A DNA stretch of 64,000 nt, taken from the NCBI GenBank assembly GCA_019022495.1, contig JAFEKR010000001.1:372001-436000 (forward strand), in the 5' to 3' direction. Every line of letters begins with the position of its first letter. Within the stretch, counting starts at the first letter, position 1. Source of the DNA: Epichloe hybrida. Lineage: Eukaryota; Ascomycota; Sordariomycetes; Hypocreales; Clavicipitaceae. This document shows, piece by piece, positions 47,633 through 63,200 of the stretch. Both the position numbers and the translations under genes were made by a program. Under the pieces are notes generated by a model. The model saw only the letters and a program-made list of their open reading frames with translations, ran no database searches and was not told where the DNA came from.

Positions 47633-49623
47633 ATGAGATCTACGCATCCCCCGATCGGCAGCTCGAGCAGTCGCCAGCATCATCAGAATGCCTTCGACAC
47701 CACATTACAAGCCACTCCCATAGCTCCTCTGGAATGCTTCATCGCGACTGAATCAACTCTTGACCGTGTTCAAGAGTGTCATGAGCAGTCTGGATCAAAC
47801 TTGCGGCACCATTCACGCAAGCAGCCTGAACCTTCGACGGCGCGAGAGTCGGGACGCGCCGCTGGGTTGCGCCAACCAAGGCCCCATGCGCTATCAGCTT
47901 CGCAAAGCACACAGGACAAATCCTCCCCATCGCCAATTTCATTTTGTCCATATACTTTCAGTCCGGATTCAATCAATAGTATTCCATCGTCCCCTGGTGA
48001 TATGTCCAGTATCACCATGTCCGAGGATCCTCACAGCCTCTCAGCTAGCTTTCCGGAACTGCCGCGCAGTCACTCGCCGGGTCTTCTTGACCCTTGTACC
48101 TCAGCAAAAGGTCCCGTGCCGCAACTTGTGATGCCTGGCTTGACGGTGCCTCAGCGCCGTCCCTTTTCAGAAACGGGGAGATCGTTGGGCAAACTAAAGA
48201 TCCTCGTAACAGGACAAGCTGGTCAGTTTCTGAGAATCCATCACTGGAAAATCATGGTAGTCATGCTCATTAGGACACAGGAATCGGGAAAAAATCTCTC
48301 ATACTCGCAATAGCACAATCCTCTACGCATATTGTTCACATGGACAGCATGGATGTGACTCGGAAGAGCACAGTGAGAAGTACATATGCCAGCACACGGC
48401 CAAAACCGTGGTGGAGGACTGATACCAGTCGGAATACTTCCAGACGGAGGAGATCCTCAATACCTGACGAAGTGTTGGATAGAAATATTTGCTTCGTGGA
48501 CTGCAAAGCTCATAGTGATGGCAATGTGGTGTGTATGCCAGCCACACGTTCGTGCACTCTTCGTCTAACAGTTCTAGACATCGTTTCCAGCAGTCGAATA
48601 TGTCGAGTCTCAACTGGCTCCTCTTTTCCGCGGCTCCATTGATGACCCGAATCTCAGTGCTCTATTGAGTGGCGGCACCGAGCCAAATGTAGATTTAGCG
48701 CTCTATTTACTACCCCCTACGGGTCTGTTCTGTTCCCCTCGTTCGCAAGCACGAGAGCGTTTTCCAAAGCTAACATCGTTTCAGGACCCTCCTCCCTTGA
48801 TATTGAATGCATCAGAAGTCTCCGACTTCGAACAAATGTCATTCCTCTGCTAGCTCGCGCTGATATGATACCGGCTAACGAACTTCTTTCGGCCAAACAC
48901 AAGATTTCTCGGGATCTTAAACTCGCCAACATTGACTGTTTCTCATTTTCGCAGCCAGAGTCGGCTTCGGAATATCCTCATGTATATGCGGTGTCCAGCG
49001 TAAACCAATTGGACCACGATACTATCGACGCCAGCATATTGATGGCTTCTGACTACCTACCACCGCTAGTTTGGACAGAGCTGAACTCTCTTGTAGCAGA
49101 AATTGTCTCGGTGGATGGCAGTGCATGGCTTCGCCATTCGGCCGCCTCCAAAGCCATCAAATGGCTCCGACAACAACGATGCCAAAGCAGCATATCTCGT
49201 TCTGCGCTGATATGCAGACAACCGTATTCATACAACAGTCTCGCTTCGACACAAATGACGAATACATCTACGAATCGACAGTATTGGGTCAGGGTGGAGG
49301 TTTCAAGCTGGGCTGAGACCTTGCGACAAAGTTTGTCTGTGCAACGCTTCAATATTATTCACCAGCCTTCATCAGTACATATAATTGATGATCAAATGTC
49401 TCTGTTGAGGACGGAATATCGCCGGCCACGCTTGCGATCTCGCCCTCGACCGACTGGTGCATTGCTCAGCAGTCACCAAGATCCACTCGGGCTGCTCGAG
49501 CTAGTACGTAGGGTTCGGGTTTGTTGCAAGTTGACCCTTGAGTTGGCGAGTAGCTTTGGTGCTCTTGGTTGTATCGTAGCATGGATCGTTCGACCGCAGT
49601 TCATGCAGCAGTGGAACTCTTGA
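47633..49623 (+). CDS. Septin-like P-loop protein with C-terminal membrane segment
   Basis: Four exons (47633-48221, 48281-48528, 48578-48722, 48785-49623) encode about 606 residues. A Ser/Pro-rich N terminus leads to a Walker A loop split by intron 1, KLKILVTGQAG|IGKKSL. Conserved blocks of this fungal family follow: AQSSTHIVHMD, YASTRPKPWW, LDRNICFVD, FPAVEYVESQLAPLF, DLALYLLPPTG, LRTNVIPLLARADMI and SNHQDPLGLL-like SSHQDPLGLL, then a hydrophobic end (ALGCIVAWIV). The G3 site, DxPG in G proteins, reads DCKA here, so GTP hydrolysis may be altered. The donor of intron 2 could also be at 48526. The family is annotated as septin-type G-domain proteins in filamentous fungi; its role is unknown. 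Confidence 0.8.
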
Positions 49624-50338
49624 GTCTCTGCGGGCCGGCCTCCAAGATGCCTCTGAAACCATGACCTGGAAAAATGCCTGGTTTGGGACTGCCAGGGGGG
49701 GTATCAAAGCACTTTGAGGGGGAAATCATTCAGTACAATATTGAATATACTCTACATCACATCTGAAGCTGAAAATGAGCTCATAGCATGTTGATTGCTG
49801 TTGATCGTCATTCAGTGGTATTGCAATTTTCGAATGATATTATTAGTCAACAATTGGTCATGATTTGGCTTTGTTGAGGTCAACTTCTTCTACTCCGCTC
49901 CGAAAATTCCAGCAAATGGCGATAGTGAGAGGTAATTTAACCGAGCGTGATGAAATGGGTGGCGAACATTGGCACAATCTGGTGCATTTATCCTCAATCT
50001 GAAGCCTCGCTTCGGGTTTGCCTCTAACCGTCACTTACGCGCCACTTCTCCAGGACTCGTCCTGATGAATGAACACATCACCTACATTGACTAATCTAAT
50101 TCGACCCGAATCATACCTTGGCTATCCTGCTTCTAGAAGACCAATCGCTCTTGTTTCGCGTACTGCATTTCAGAGTGAAGCATTGCGTCAACATGGTATA
50201 AACATGTGTCATACACACCAAGCCAATGCGAACCCATATTTTGCAAGAAAGCTTTCGAGACGAACGTATTGCTTGACATTTCTCCTCTCTGGCGATGTGT
50301 ATCGGCGGGTAAGCAGGTCCATTACGATTTCCCCGCAG
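49624..50338. other. Convergent intergenic region
   Basis: A 715-bp 3'-to-3' interval with no recognised gene, RNA or repeat. Confidence 0.5.
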
Positions 50339-51028
50339 TCAACTCGTCGATTCTACTGTCGGATTGACGCCGAGGGCTCGGAGGGCAGCATTGAGATCAG
50401 GCAAGTCATTGGCGGTCTGAGAGACATGCAACCAGCGGACGGTGCCATCGCCATCGACAGCAAATGCACCACTCTTCTGCCAGCGACTTCCGCTCTCAGT
50501 GGCACGATTCCATATCCCTTCATCGGTGCCGAGTCGATACGCGGAGTATAGGGAAAATGGATTGAAGGCATGCCAGGTGCTAGATAGCCCTAATCCCCAG
50601 TCTGCGTATAGGTCGCGGCCTTCGTCAACAACCACCTCAGTCTGCCACGCCCCCCCGACCTGTGGCACCCACCGCTCGGTTGCTTCGAGGGAGGAGTGCG
50701 ATACGGCGACACAGTGAATATCTCTATGCTGGTCCGATATGGCTGCCAGAGTCTTGAAAGTTTTCTCCGCAACTTGACACCGGCGGTTAGCTCATCCGCA
50801 ATCTCATGCGCTGGCGGTGTGGAATGACTTACAGGGGCAGCCGCAGTGGCGCAGGAACAAAATTATTGTTTTTTGTCCATTGGGCAGAGGCAGCTTGGCG
50901 GTCGACGGTGCTTTCGCTCCCACCGTTGGCTCGTTGGCAACGTTTTTGGCTTCTGGGAATTTGAGTGACTCTATCTCTGCCCAGAAGCCGGACTTGGTCT
51001 CGGCCGGTTTCGCGGTTGACGCAGACAT
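50339..51028 (-). CDS. AhpC/TSA-like thioredoxin-fold protein
   Basis: Two exons (51028-50833, 50772-50339) encode 209 residues. The block ILFLRHCGCP|FAEKTFKTL spans the 60-bp intron and places a Cys-x-Cys pair at the start of the first helix of a thioredoxin fold, as in AhpC/TSA antioxidant-like (PRX-like2) proteins. Downstream blocks are HCVAVSHSS, WQTEVVVDEGRDLYADWGLG and QKSGAFAVDGDGTVRWLHVS, the last being the usual beta-hairpin end of the fold. Catalytic activity as a peroxidase is uncertain because family members vary in Cys content. An in-frame Met 25 codons upstream (51103) is possible; 51028 better fits homologues beginning with a short Ser/Ala-rich lead. Confidence 0.82.
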
Positions 51029-51652
51029 TGCTAGTTTGTGGAAAATAAATGCGCCGTGTTCACTGTTGGGTGTAAATGGGTTTTGAAAAGTTGGGGTTCG
51101 CACATAATGAAGGGGGGGGGTTAGTTAAACAGTATTCGGGCCTTGAGAGATAGAAACAATCAAACTATTGATGACGACATGGGTAGTAGTCCGTAGAGTA
51201 AGTACGCTTGAGTATTAGCTTCGGCCAGCAGCTCTCTCTCTCGTGCTAAACATACAGCGGCGGATTTTGAAACATGTAGCAGCAACTAACCCCAAAATAG
51301 AAAGGCTACCATTGCCTATGACTTTCTATAGAGAGGGAATTATAACTGTACTTCCTATAGGCGTCAGCTTTCATATGTATCTTTCCTTGTGTCATAGACG
51401 TGGAGCTGCATAATCGGAAAATCGTCGCTGCATCCGACAGGTGGACATTGTCGTACATTATCATGTAATCAACGCAATTACCCTATAACAATCTTCTCCC
51501 CGACGTTTGTCTTTTCTGGAACCTTTTTGTTTGCATTTGATTCACTCGGCCTTTTACGTTCTGAAAAAAAAACTGTTATTACATACGAGACGCATCTAAA
51601 AATTGATCCATTGGTCGCAGAGTATTAGCCGCCGGCCAAGTAACGTCGGGTC
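51029..51652. promoter_or_regulatory. Bidirectional promoter region, AhpC-like / DML1
   Basis: A 624-bp interval between opposed start codons. A run of nine G lies at about 51112-51120. No specific sites were identified. Confidence 0.5.
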
Positions 51653-53335
51653 ATGCGCGAGATCCTCACGCTTCAACTGGGTAATCTCAGCAACTATGCA
51701 GCGACCCATTTTTGGAACGCACAGGAATCCTACTTCACCTACCACGACAGTGAGGAGGAGTCCGTGGTAGATCACGATGTTCACTGGCGGCCGGGAATTG
51801 GTGCCGATGGCAACGAAACCTTTCTTCCACGAACCGTCATTTACGACCTCAAAGGTGGATTTGGGTCTTTGCGAAAGATCAACCCTTTGTATTATGACCA
51901 TGACACGACCTCAAACTCAGTGGCTGCGGCTGGGTCTCTCTGGTGAGTACTAAGTAGCACATGGTTGTAGCGATGGAGGCACACATTGGGATGGTTTTTT
52001 TTTTCTCCATTCCTCAGCCGCCTCATTGCAGTCAGGGAGATGCACTTACTCAAACCTCTTGGTATCCCCAGGTCTGGAGAACCGGCAGTTCAAAAACAAC
52101 AGCCTGTCAAGCCGAGTGCGTATCAACAAAGTCTAGATGCTGGCACTGAGCCCGCACCGCTAACCACCTCAAATGTGAGGTATTGGTCGGATTACTCCAG
52201 AACGTACTTCCACCCCAAGTCTTCTGTCCAGCTTTACGACTTTGAGCTCCATTCGTCAATCCGGCCATTTGAAAGTTTCAGCATGGGCACTGAGTTGTTC
52301 TCTTCTTTGGATAAGCAGCACGATATTGTGGATCGAGACTGGCGGCCATTCGTAGAAGAATGCGATCTTATGCAGGGGATGCAAGTTTTCACTTCGCTGG
52401 ACGATGCATGGGGCGGATTCTGTTCATCATACCTGGAGCAACTGCGAGACGAGTATCCCAAGTCATGCATATGGGTCTGGGGAGCTCAGAGTCCCATGAC
52501 TGATGTTCCCGGAGAGAAGCGCCAACTTCGAATGGCAAACGTCGCACAGAGTCTGCATCAGGCATGCTCCCAAGCGTCAATGCTCGTTCCCCTAGCCTTG
52601 CCTGAAACTTCTTTGGCATCCCCGATACGACTGAACCGGTCGTCATACTGGCACACTTCGGCTCTATTTGCGGCCATGGCCGAGAGCGCCTTGATCCCTT
52701 CACGTCTGAAACGGAGCGTCGACCACGCCTCCATGGCTGATCTCGCTGAGAGTCTCAACACGAGCGGCAATCAGACTTTGGTCTCAGCAGGCATAAGCCC
52801 GTTCCCGGAGACCGCAGGCATTGAAAACGAGAAAGAAACTACCGGTCTCCTCCAGCTCGGACGGACTGGTGCCGAGATGAAGAACAGACGGAACCGCATT
52901 TTTGGGCAGATCATCGGTTGTCGTGGACCTGTTTATGATGATACGATTGGGGAAGACACATCTGATGAGCCTCAACGTAAAGTCATCGGAAATCCAGTCA
53001 TCAGAAAGTATGCAAACAGATCCTACCGTCAATTGTGCCTTCAGTGAATCAGACTGACAGACATGAACAGGTATCTCACAACCCTGGAGTTTCCACTATT
53101 GGACAGCTATCCACACATTTTCACTTCTGCAGCTAGCAAGACCAGCATGCCTGTCCATACCTTCCTGAGAACAGACACATCAATCTCCATAAGTATGAGG
53201 GCGCTGCGGGCACAAACAAGTCGATTGATAGACTTGGACGAGCGGGAAGGATTGAGCAATGGCATTGCCGAGATTGCCGATGCCTACCAAGATGAGTGGT
53301 CAAGTGGTAGTGACGACGACGACGACGATCTGTGA
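51653..53335 (+). CDS. DML1: DML1/misato mitochondrial distribution protein
   Basis: Three exons (51653-51942, 52072-53007, 53071-53335) encode 496 residues. The N terminus [20 protein letters not shown] is the tubulin-like misato segment. Other blocks are [88 protein letters not shown] and [16 protein letters not shown]. It ends in a run of Asp. Misato proteins have a divided tubulin-related fold and are needed for mitochondrial DNA inheritance and morphology in yeast and for chromosome segregation in flies. Length and exon structure look intact. Confidence 0.94.
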
Positions 53336-54121
53336 TTTTGACCAATTTATGGCCAGGTGAATATACCCAGAGGCAGAAGAACCACAGAGAGTCAGAGATG
53401 GTGCGACATCATCTCACGTTGTGACGCGCGATCAGTCCACGTGCCCTTTTGCCGTGCTGCATTTATGAAATGTGATTGCCGCACCAAGTCAGTCGAGACT
53501 TGTCCGTTCTGAAGGAATTGGTCGCTGAACATGGTGGTGGCGTCATTCACGATCATTTATGGTGGAAAATACTCAAAAATAAGCAAATTATTGTCATTTA
53601 ACGAGCTCCCGCCGAAATAGCAGTTGAAATTAGGTGCATCGGCTCGCAAAGTTCCGGCGCAATTTATGCCTCATGGCTTTATACATAGCTGTACATAGCA
53701 AAACCTCAGGGCCCATTTCACGTTCGTCGACAAGAGTTTAACTTTGCAAGTCATGATGTTTGTCGCTCAAGTGCTCACCGTGGTAATTGTTTTTCATGGC
53801 ATGTTCTCAGTTCGTTCAGGTCTTTTTCTTTTCTTTTTTTCAAATCAAGTACCGAAATCGTAGCGTCACGCGTTTTGCGCTGATGTATCTTTGTCGAGGC
53901 CGATGGAATCTCTGACAACTAATTCATCTATTAAGATGCAAAGCCACCTACGAACTGCATTGTTATGTGCGCGTCAGCGGGGAATGTGAATGCTTCAGAG
54001 GACCAGATAGGGCCATATCTTGTTGACAATCTTTCAGGCGTCGCGTCAAAGGGTTGTCACCTCGTACATGCCGCGAGCATTTAGCAGCCGGTTGTTAGCG
54101 CATTGCAGTGGTACCCGACTA
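53336..54121. other. Convergent intergenic region, DML1 / PAP1
   Basis: A 786-bp 3'-to-3' interval with no identified gene, RNA or repeat. Confidence 0.5.
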
Positions 54122-56231
<2,110 letters not shown>

Positions 56232-57298
56232 CGTGTGATTGCTAGGGAGTGCCTAATGCCGGGACCGTGTTTGTAGTTCTCGAAAGTATCACGAGGTGAG
56301 TTGCTTGTGGCTGCTCGCCGCGTAGACGACGAATGGAATTGAATCAATTACAATCATGCGGCAGATAGATTCGAAGAGGGTATCGTGTAAACTTGGGTTG
56401 CTTCACCGTCGTTCCTAGGTGCGCGGCGCGCTGCCATTGAAAAAGTGCTGAACGACGGGAAATTGGATGATCAACCAGATTTTAATAAGGTTGGCGAATG
56501 AGACACAGAAGCTACACCTACTTAGGAGGTACCTTATGCAGGCTATGTAGGAATGTATGGCCAAAGGCAGGGATGCGTTTATCCCCTACTACGGAGTACA
56601 AAGAGAGCAGAACTCATCAGCTAGTACTCCGTAGTCCGTAGAGATCTATTGTCCATTCTTGTACCGAGTGGCTAACTCAATAAATACCTAAAACCTAGGT
56701 ACCCTGGCCCGACCCCACTGTCGCACACACGAGGCTACACAGAAGCTGTAGCTAGCACCGCCCGACGGCATGTATGTAAACTGTACATTAGTAACTGCAG
56801 AGCAAAGTTCCCTAGAGCGTGGGCAGTGGGCACACGTCCAGCGGAGTCTTCCTTGCACCTGATTCGTTCTTTGCTCCAAATGTCTGACATCCCTGACAAT
56901 CAAAACGCGAACGCGGTTGCCGACGTGCAAAGTGAACCGATATTTTTAATTGACTTCTGGATGCAAGTAGGAAATAAGGTTCATTGCTTATCCAAGAGCA
57001 TCCCTTGCGCCCTTGCGCCCTTGCGCCGTCCTGACATTCATCAAACTGCCTCTGCCTGTCCCAGACACGGTTTGAGTGTCTTCCCTCTTTAATGCATTGG
57101 GGAAACTTCCATTCGCCTGCTTACTGAACGAACTGCCTCTCTTCCGACTCACGCCCATACTCCCCGTCCCCGTTTCGTTCGATCATCACTTGATGCGGCG
57201 CTCAACTTGACACCGTCACTGCCAACTTGTGCCGCCACCGCGCACCACAAGCTTCGATCGCTCCAAAATTGTTCATTGTTCAGCACTCCTGACTCGCT
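56232..57298. promoter_or_regulatory. Divergent upstream region, PAP1 / forkhead factor
   Basis: A 1.07-kb interval between opposed start codons. It has two motif copies in opposite orientation, TACGGAGTAC at 56590-56599 and TACTCCGTA at 56625-56633, followed by AGTCCGTAGAG. A short CCCTTGCGCCCTTGCGCC repeat lies near 57002. No gene is supported. Confidence 0.55.
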
Positions 57299-59413
57299 AT
57301 GCCTCCTTCGACAAAGAGGAACCCGCGTGGTCGGCGCGACCTGCGCAAAGACAAAGACGTTACTGACCCTGTAGATGTCGAAATCTCCTCTCCTAGCCGA
57401 CCGGCAAAGCGTCGCAAAAGAAACCGATCCTCGGATCCAGCCGACTCGACCCTCTTGTCTGGTGCCACATCAGCATCTCAAGCACATGACGCCGGAGAGA
57501 ATCCTGGAACGGACGATGATCACATAGTTTCTCAGGTCACTCAACAACTTAAAAGCCAATCAGTTCAGGCCAGCAAGGATCACGCCAATGCCATCCATGA
57601 GGCCAACCGTGACGGTGTCAAAGCCTACGCTAAAGTAGCAGCTCAAGACTGGACTTTTTACATCACAAAACTCGCCGTTAATATCGGGCGAGCCCCAGAG
57701 TTGGCCCACGGAGATGACGATGACGACAATGAGGCGCACGTTCATATCGATCTCGGCCCAAGCAAAATGGTGTCGCGGGATCATGCCTCCATTTGTTTTG
57801 ACTCCAAAGATGAAAGGTGGATTCTTCAAATCAGCGGTCGTAATGGCGCAAAGGTTGATGGACAACCGCTTAAGCCCAGAGCTTTGCATCCTCTTACCTC
57901 TGGTGAGGTTATTGAGATTGGCAACGTTGAGATGATGTTTGTGCTGCCATCAGAAATTTCACCTCTGAATGTTCATTCCATTTATCTTCAAAGGTGTGGC
58001 CTCAGCCTGGACGCCACGCAAACTACGCCATCTCATCGTCAGCAGCTCATTGCTCCTGCCCCAATTGACTACAAACGTCCAGGAACGCCGCAGTCGACGA
58101 AGAAGAAGGGTGACGCAACAGCAAAATCCCCAGCAATCACTACACCAGCAGTCATGATTGGCGCACATGGTGTTGATTTGAGTCTAGATGACAATCAACA
58201 CATCAAGCCGCAATACAGCTATGCCCAAATGATCACCCAAGCTGTGTTGAATGCCCCGGATGGAAAGCTAAATCTAAATGGCATCTACACTTTTATTATG
58301 AGTAGCTACTCGTACTATCGCCATCAACATGCAGCTGGCTGGCAGGTAAGCAAAGTCCCATGTCAAACGAGCTGCACGGCAAGTCGCGCAATGCATCAGA
58401 TGCTGCTGCTAAATTTCGTCCATCACTTTTAGAACTCAATTCGCCACAATCTTTCTCTCAACAAATCTTTTGATAAAGTTGCCAGATCTACCGATGAGCC
58501 CGGGAAAGGCATGAAATGGCAGATTGTCCCAGAGGTGAGAGACGAAATGGTCAGAAACGCTTACAAGATTGGTCGTGGAGGTCATCGAGGCTCTTCGGCT
58601 CCATCTTCACCGAATCAGCTCAACTATGTCACGCAAGGACCAAAAGATATGGCATCGCGGGATCCGGAATCTGCACGGAAACGAAGAACCTCACCTACAG
58701 CATCTCCTCCTCGATCCTCTTTTCGTGCTTCGCATTCCACGCCAAGGCCAAACTCGGAACGAGCTGCTGGACGTAACGCCGCATTGACAGCAGATGGTAG
58801 CCCTCTTCCGCGACATAGGAAGCCTAACAACAGTGTCCCAGACTCGTCATTCTCTGCTTTCAACCCTCAATCCCCTACTCTCACGTCTTCGTATTTGCAA
58901 GATGACAGCGCATCATTCGTAACACCAGCTCCGCCACGAATTCATCCGAAGCTTGCTCCGCCTAGTACAGCACAGCGACCAAGCCAGCATATGCCTACGA
59001 GTTCGCCTGCGCCTTTCTGGAAGTATGCTGATATAAACAGCACGCCACTACGACCCTCGGCCGCCTATGAATTCAGCCCATCTAAACTCACCGGAGGTCT
59101 ACCACCCCAAAGTAGTAGTCCTCCACGAGCCAGCAAATCGCCCCCCAGTAGCCCTACCAAGTCACAGAAATCAGCCATCGTAGGAGGCACGGGGCAAGGG
59201 GGCGAGTTGCCAGAAGACGGCGAGGAAGATGAGGGATTCGATCTGACAAAGTAAGTTTGAATTAAGTCTGCTCGAATGATGCACACTCCGCCCTCTCCTT
59301 CCTTTTCAAGCTCACAGATGTTTCCACATAGGGGGTTTCAAAGTATTGGAGCATATCATGCACCAGTCGGAAGAGGCTTGTCTGTTGCCAGCGCAGTGCA
59401 TGGGAACTCATGA
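57299..59413 (+). CDS. FHA-forkhead transcription factor (FKH1/2-like)
   Basis: Three exons (57299-58345, 58433-59250, 59332-59413) encode 648 residues. An FHA domain at about 115-215 ([31 protein letters not shown]) is followed by a forkhead winged helix at about 300-385: [29 protein letters not shown], then [16 protein letters not shown] after intron 1. The FHA plus forkhead order is that of fungal Fkh1/Fkh2, which control cell-cycle genes and, in yeast, origin timing. The C-terminal half is Ser/Pro-rich with many SP and TP sites that a CDK could phosphorylate. The start is supported by a basic, disordered N terminus typical of the family. Confidence 0.93.
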
Positions 59414-60213
59414 CGACGACGACATAAGCGCCAGAAATGCAGAAAGTAAAAGAAAAATAGCAAAAGCGAAAGCACAACCGAAAGCAAACAGAACAGCTGA
59501 GGCATTTTGCGGCATTGTCAATATTCAGATTTCATGCTCTTTGGGAAACAAAGCACTTTTTTCTAGTTGAATTGGCTCCCCCACGCGGATGGTTTTGTTC
59601 AACTTGAAAAAAATCTCAATCAAATGCGGCATCCGATTTCGTAGTATATGCTGCGCCCGCATCGCTTATCAATGCCTATTGGCACCAGATCCCAGCGATA
59701 TAACATCCTCATGTATTTCAATGTCGTGTCAGTTAGTCACAAACCACGTTTTACGTTGCAGTACTTGCTCAATCTACTACTGTCTTGTGAAAGAAACAAA
59801 ACCCCGGTTGAATACTTTAGGAAGTTGAGTGAAGATTCCATCCGAGGTCGCCCAGAGCAAGCTATAAGTATGGCGTTGCCTTTTGCTATAATACATTTAA
59901 CGGACTGGTTAACCGTTAGAACATCAACAAGTTCTCCGCACATTAATTCCCCCTTGTTGCCTGCGTACACATCTATCTAGGTGCTGGCACCTTCCGTCCT
60001 GACTCACGAGCTCTACACATATTTGCTGATCACTCAAGCTGTTGACAAATGACTCCAATGACAGGCATGTCTCAAGCTCCGCAAATGTTCTTTCAAATTT
60101 TGTTCACAAGCCGAGATCGATATAAGACTCGTTGGCTACAGTCTGGCCTTCTTGTTGCCCCAAGTGTAATTTGAGGCCGCGAGAAAAGTCGCTCGGCCGA
60201 GAACAAACGACAA
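59414..60213. other. Convergent intergenic region, forkhead / CLU1
   Basis: An 800-bp 3'-to-3' interval with no recognised gene, RNA or repeat. Confidence 0.5.
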
Positions 60214-63200
60214 CTAAGCGGCTGCTGGCAGTCCTCGGCGCTTTGGATTTCCACGTCCGGGTCGTTTCTTAGCAGAGTTTGTTTTTTGATCTCCCCCTTC
60301 AATGAACTTGATCAACTCATCGATACTTCGGGAGTCAACCTGCGTCGACTGAGCCAGGCGCTGAGTCCCGAAAACAGGCTGCTGGGCAGGGGTGACAGTA
60401 GCAGGAAAGCGAATTCCTGAGCGAATGCGACGAGCTTGTACGTCTTTAGCATGTTTGGCAATGGATACGGCGTTCTGTGTCAACTGCTCCAGCCAACTCT
60501 CTGCCTCCTTAGTGTTCTTGTCTTCCGGGCCAAGCTCACTGAGGAAAATGTTGTAAGAGTCGCGCATACGATTGACGGCACCCTTAGAATCGTGATCCAA
60601 GGCTAATGCTTGCGCAAGCTGAAATAACAGCGTCGCTGAGTTGACTGACGACTTGCCAAATACTGACTCGCAGACACGGAGCGACTCCTCGAACCAAAGT
60701 CTGGACTCATGGTACTCATTGAGGTGTTGGAGCATCACTGCCGCATTATTGATTGTGGTGATAGAATCTGGATGATCAGGACCATATATGACTTTCCATA
60801 GCATTAATGCATGTTTCGAGTATACCAATGCCCCTGTACTGTCCCCATTTTGGTACAAGAACAAGCTCAGGTTGAGGTAATTCAATAATGTCTCGGCAGA
60901 GTCAACGCCAACTGTTCGTTCAGCGACAACAATGGCTTTCCTAGAGAGCTCAACAGCAGCTTCTTTGTCATCGAGCTGATAGTAAAGCATTGACAAGCTA
61001 TTGTATACCCTGGCAACTTCTGGATGTAGAATACCGTATATCTGCTCGTGGAGTGATAAGGACTCGAGCAGAAGCTCTTGGCCCAAATTCTTCTGGTTTT
61101 GAATGATCGAGAGACGACCAGCTTCGAGAGCTTCCTCTGCCAACGCGCTTCGCGGTGCTGAGTGTTTCACAACAGGTATAACATCCACCACGTCGCCTGG
61201 AGTGAAAGTCGAGTCAAGGCCACATGACAAGGGTGCGACAGGTATCTCCTCACGGGCCTTCTTCTTCTTCTTCTTATCTTTTGAATCCCCGTTCGGTTGG
61301 CCATTGATGTGATTAGATGCGGCGTCCTCGGAAGCCTGTTGTTTCGCTTTGTCGTTTTGAACAAAGACATAGTCTTTTGCTTCTACTTGAATGCCGAGCT
61401 TTAGGCTCACTTCGCGAAGAAGCTGCACCTTTCGAATAGATTCTTTCCACTTCCCTTCTAGCTTGAATCTGAATCGCCTGAAAACTTGCTCCTCAATGCT
61501 TGCGAGAAGAGAACCGGGAGTGACAGATTCAAAAGACAACTCAGCATCATCGTAAAATGATCGCATGGAAGAGTCGACATCAACCATGGGTTTGGGGTTC
61601 AAATCGTATCCAAGGAGGCAGTTGAGAAGATGCGAGATGCATGCAGCAGTGAAAGGAACTGGGAGAGCTCGAAGGTAAGTGGCAGCAACGTGTTTGAATG
61701 CACGGGCAACCATGTCCTGAATGGAGATCTCTCTCAGGCAGCAAAGTCTTTTATCGACTGCCCGAGAAGCTATGAGTCCCAAGTACCGCACATTGATACC
61801 TCGCTTGTGAAGGAGACGACTTAGTGATTGGCCGTCCATAGGAAAGCTGATATCAGAATCGGAAAGTTCTCGCAGGAGATCGGGGATGACTTGCTGTCGC
61901 AAGTAGTTTCCTGCTTCGCGAACCTCGTTTTCGTCCTCCAGAAATTGTGACTTCTCCTCGTCCGTTTGGGGAACCTGGCCGCTGAAAGCATCGGGGTTCA
62001 GGGCGAACTTGAAATCAGACAGATCAAGCTGGGCCGTGGAAGACTCCCGAGAATCCGTGTGAGAACCGAGAGTGGTTTCCTTCGAGGCCTCTTCCGATTG
62101 GGACTTGCCGCGCTTTTCCAGCTCTTTATCGGCCCATTGCTTCATCCTGTAGCGTGCAAAGGAGTCGACCAGCTCTGGTCGTAGGACTGTCATGCGATGT
62201 GGGTAAGCCTTGGAACTGTCCTCCTCAGCTTCTGATGTCGTTTGCTCGAGCCAATTGACATCGTATGGGGTAATTCTGTAGAGGTCGAGGATATATTTTC
62301 GTCCATCTGTCCCCATCAACCCCTTGGTTTCGACGCTAGCTTCCAAGTCGAATCTTTTTCCATCCTTGTCCCAAACGGGATGCTTTTTTACTTTAAGAGC
62401 TTTAGACAGCTGTGCAAATGCCGAGGTGAACCGTTCGTCTGCAGCAACAAGATCTTTACCATCAACTGCGCCATAGTCGATTTGGTTCTCTCCTGGCTCT
62501 TGCTGTTTGAAGATACCGGGCACAATACTCTGTCCAACAATGCGCTTACCAAGATAGTCAACAACGACGGTAGCTGGTGCAAACAACCCGTCTATATCAA
62601 GCTGATTGACTAGTCTTACGCCGGCCACATCCTTGCCTGTGGCAACCCTAGCTGCCTCATCGCCGCCTTCTGAAGTGAATGTTCCAACTCCATCCGCACC
62701 GAAGGAAAAAAATATGTTGTTGTACACAAAAATTTGAGCGTCCCGACACTCAGTTGGGTTCAAAGGGGCAATTTCACCCCGCGCGACCATCACCGCCCCT
62801 TTAGTCGCTGCATCGTTGTAATCCGCGAAAAGTTTTGACACCAGCCTTTCACGGAAGACTCTGTCCTGAACCGACTCGTTGGGAAGCTCTTTTGCAGATT
62901 GAAACTCCTCGTTCCAATCTCGCAAAGTGTCCGTGTTCTCAACCCCAGAGAGTAAGTAAGTTTCTTGCGGCCGAGTCGGGTCAGCAATATGGGCACAAAG
63001 AGTTGAGTTCGGTGATGGCACCGCCCATGGGGAAGCTGGAATTGCGTTGGTGATCTGGAAAGTTGCCAAAGGGTCCCTCTCGTTGTTATACTCTTGAAAT
63101 TTTTGGAACATCTCGTCGAAGGATGGCGAGATGAGGGAGAGTAGCTCAAGAAGGGAGTGTGCCGAGTGTCCTTTGGGTGCGGATCGCGGAGAGGGATCGA

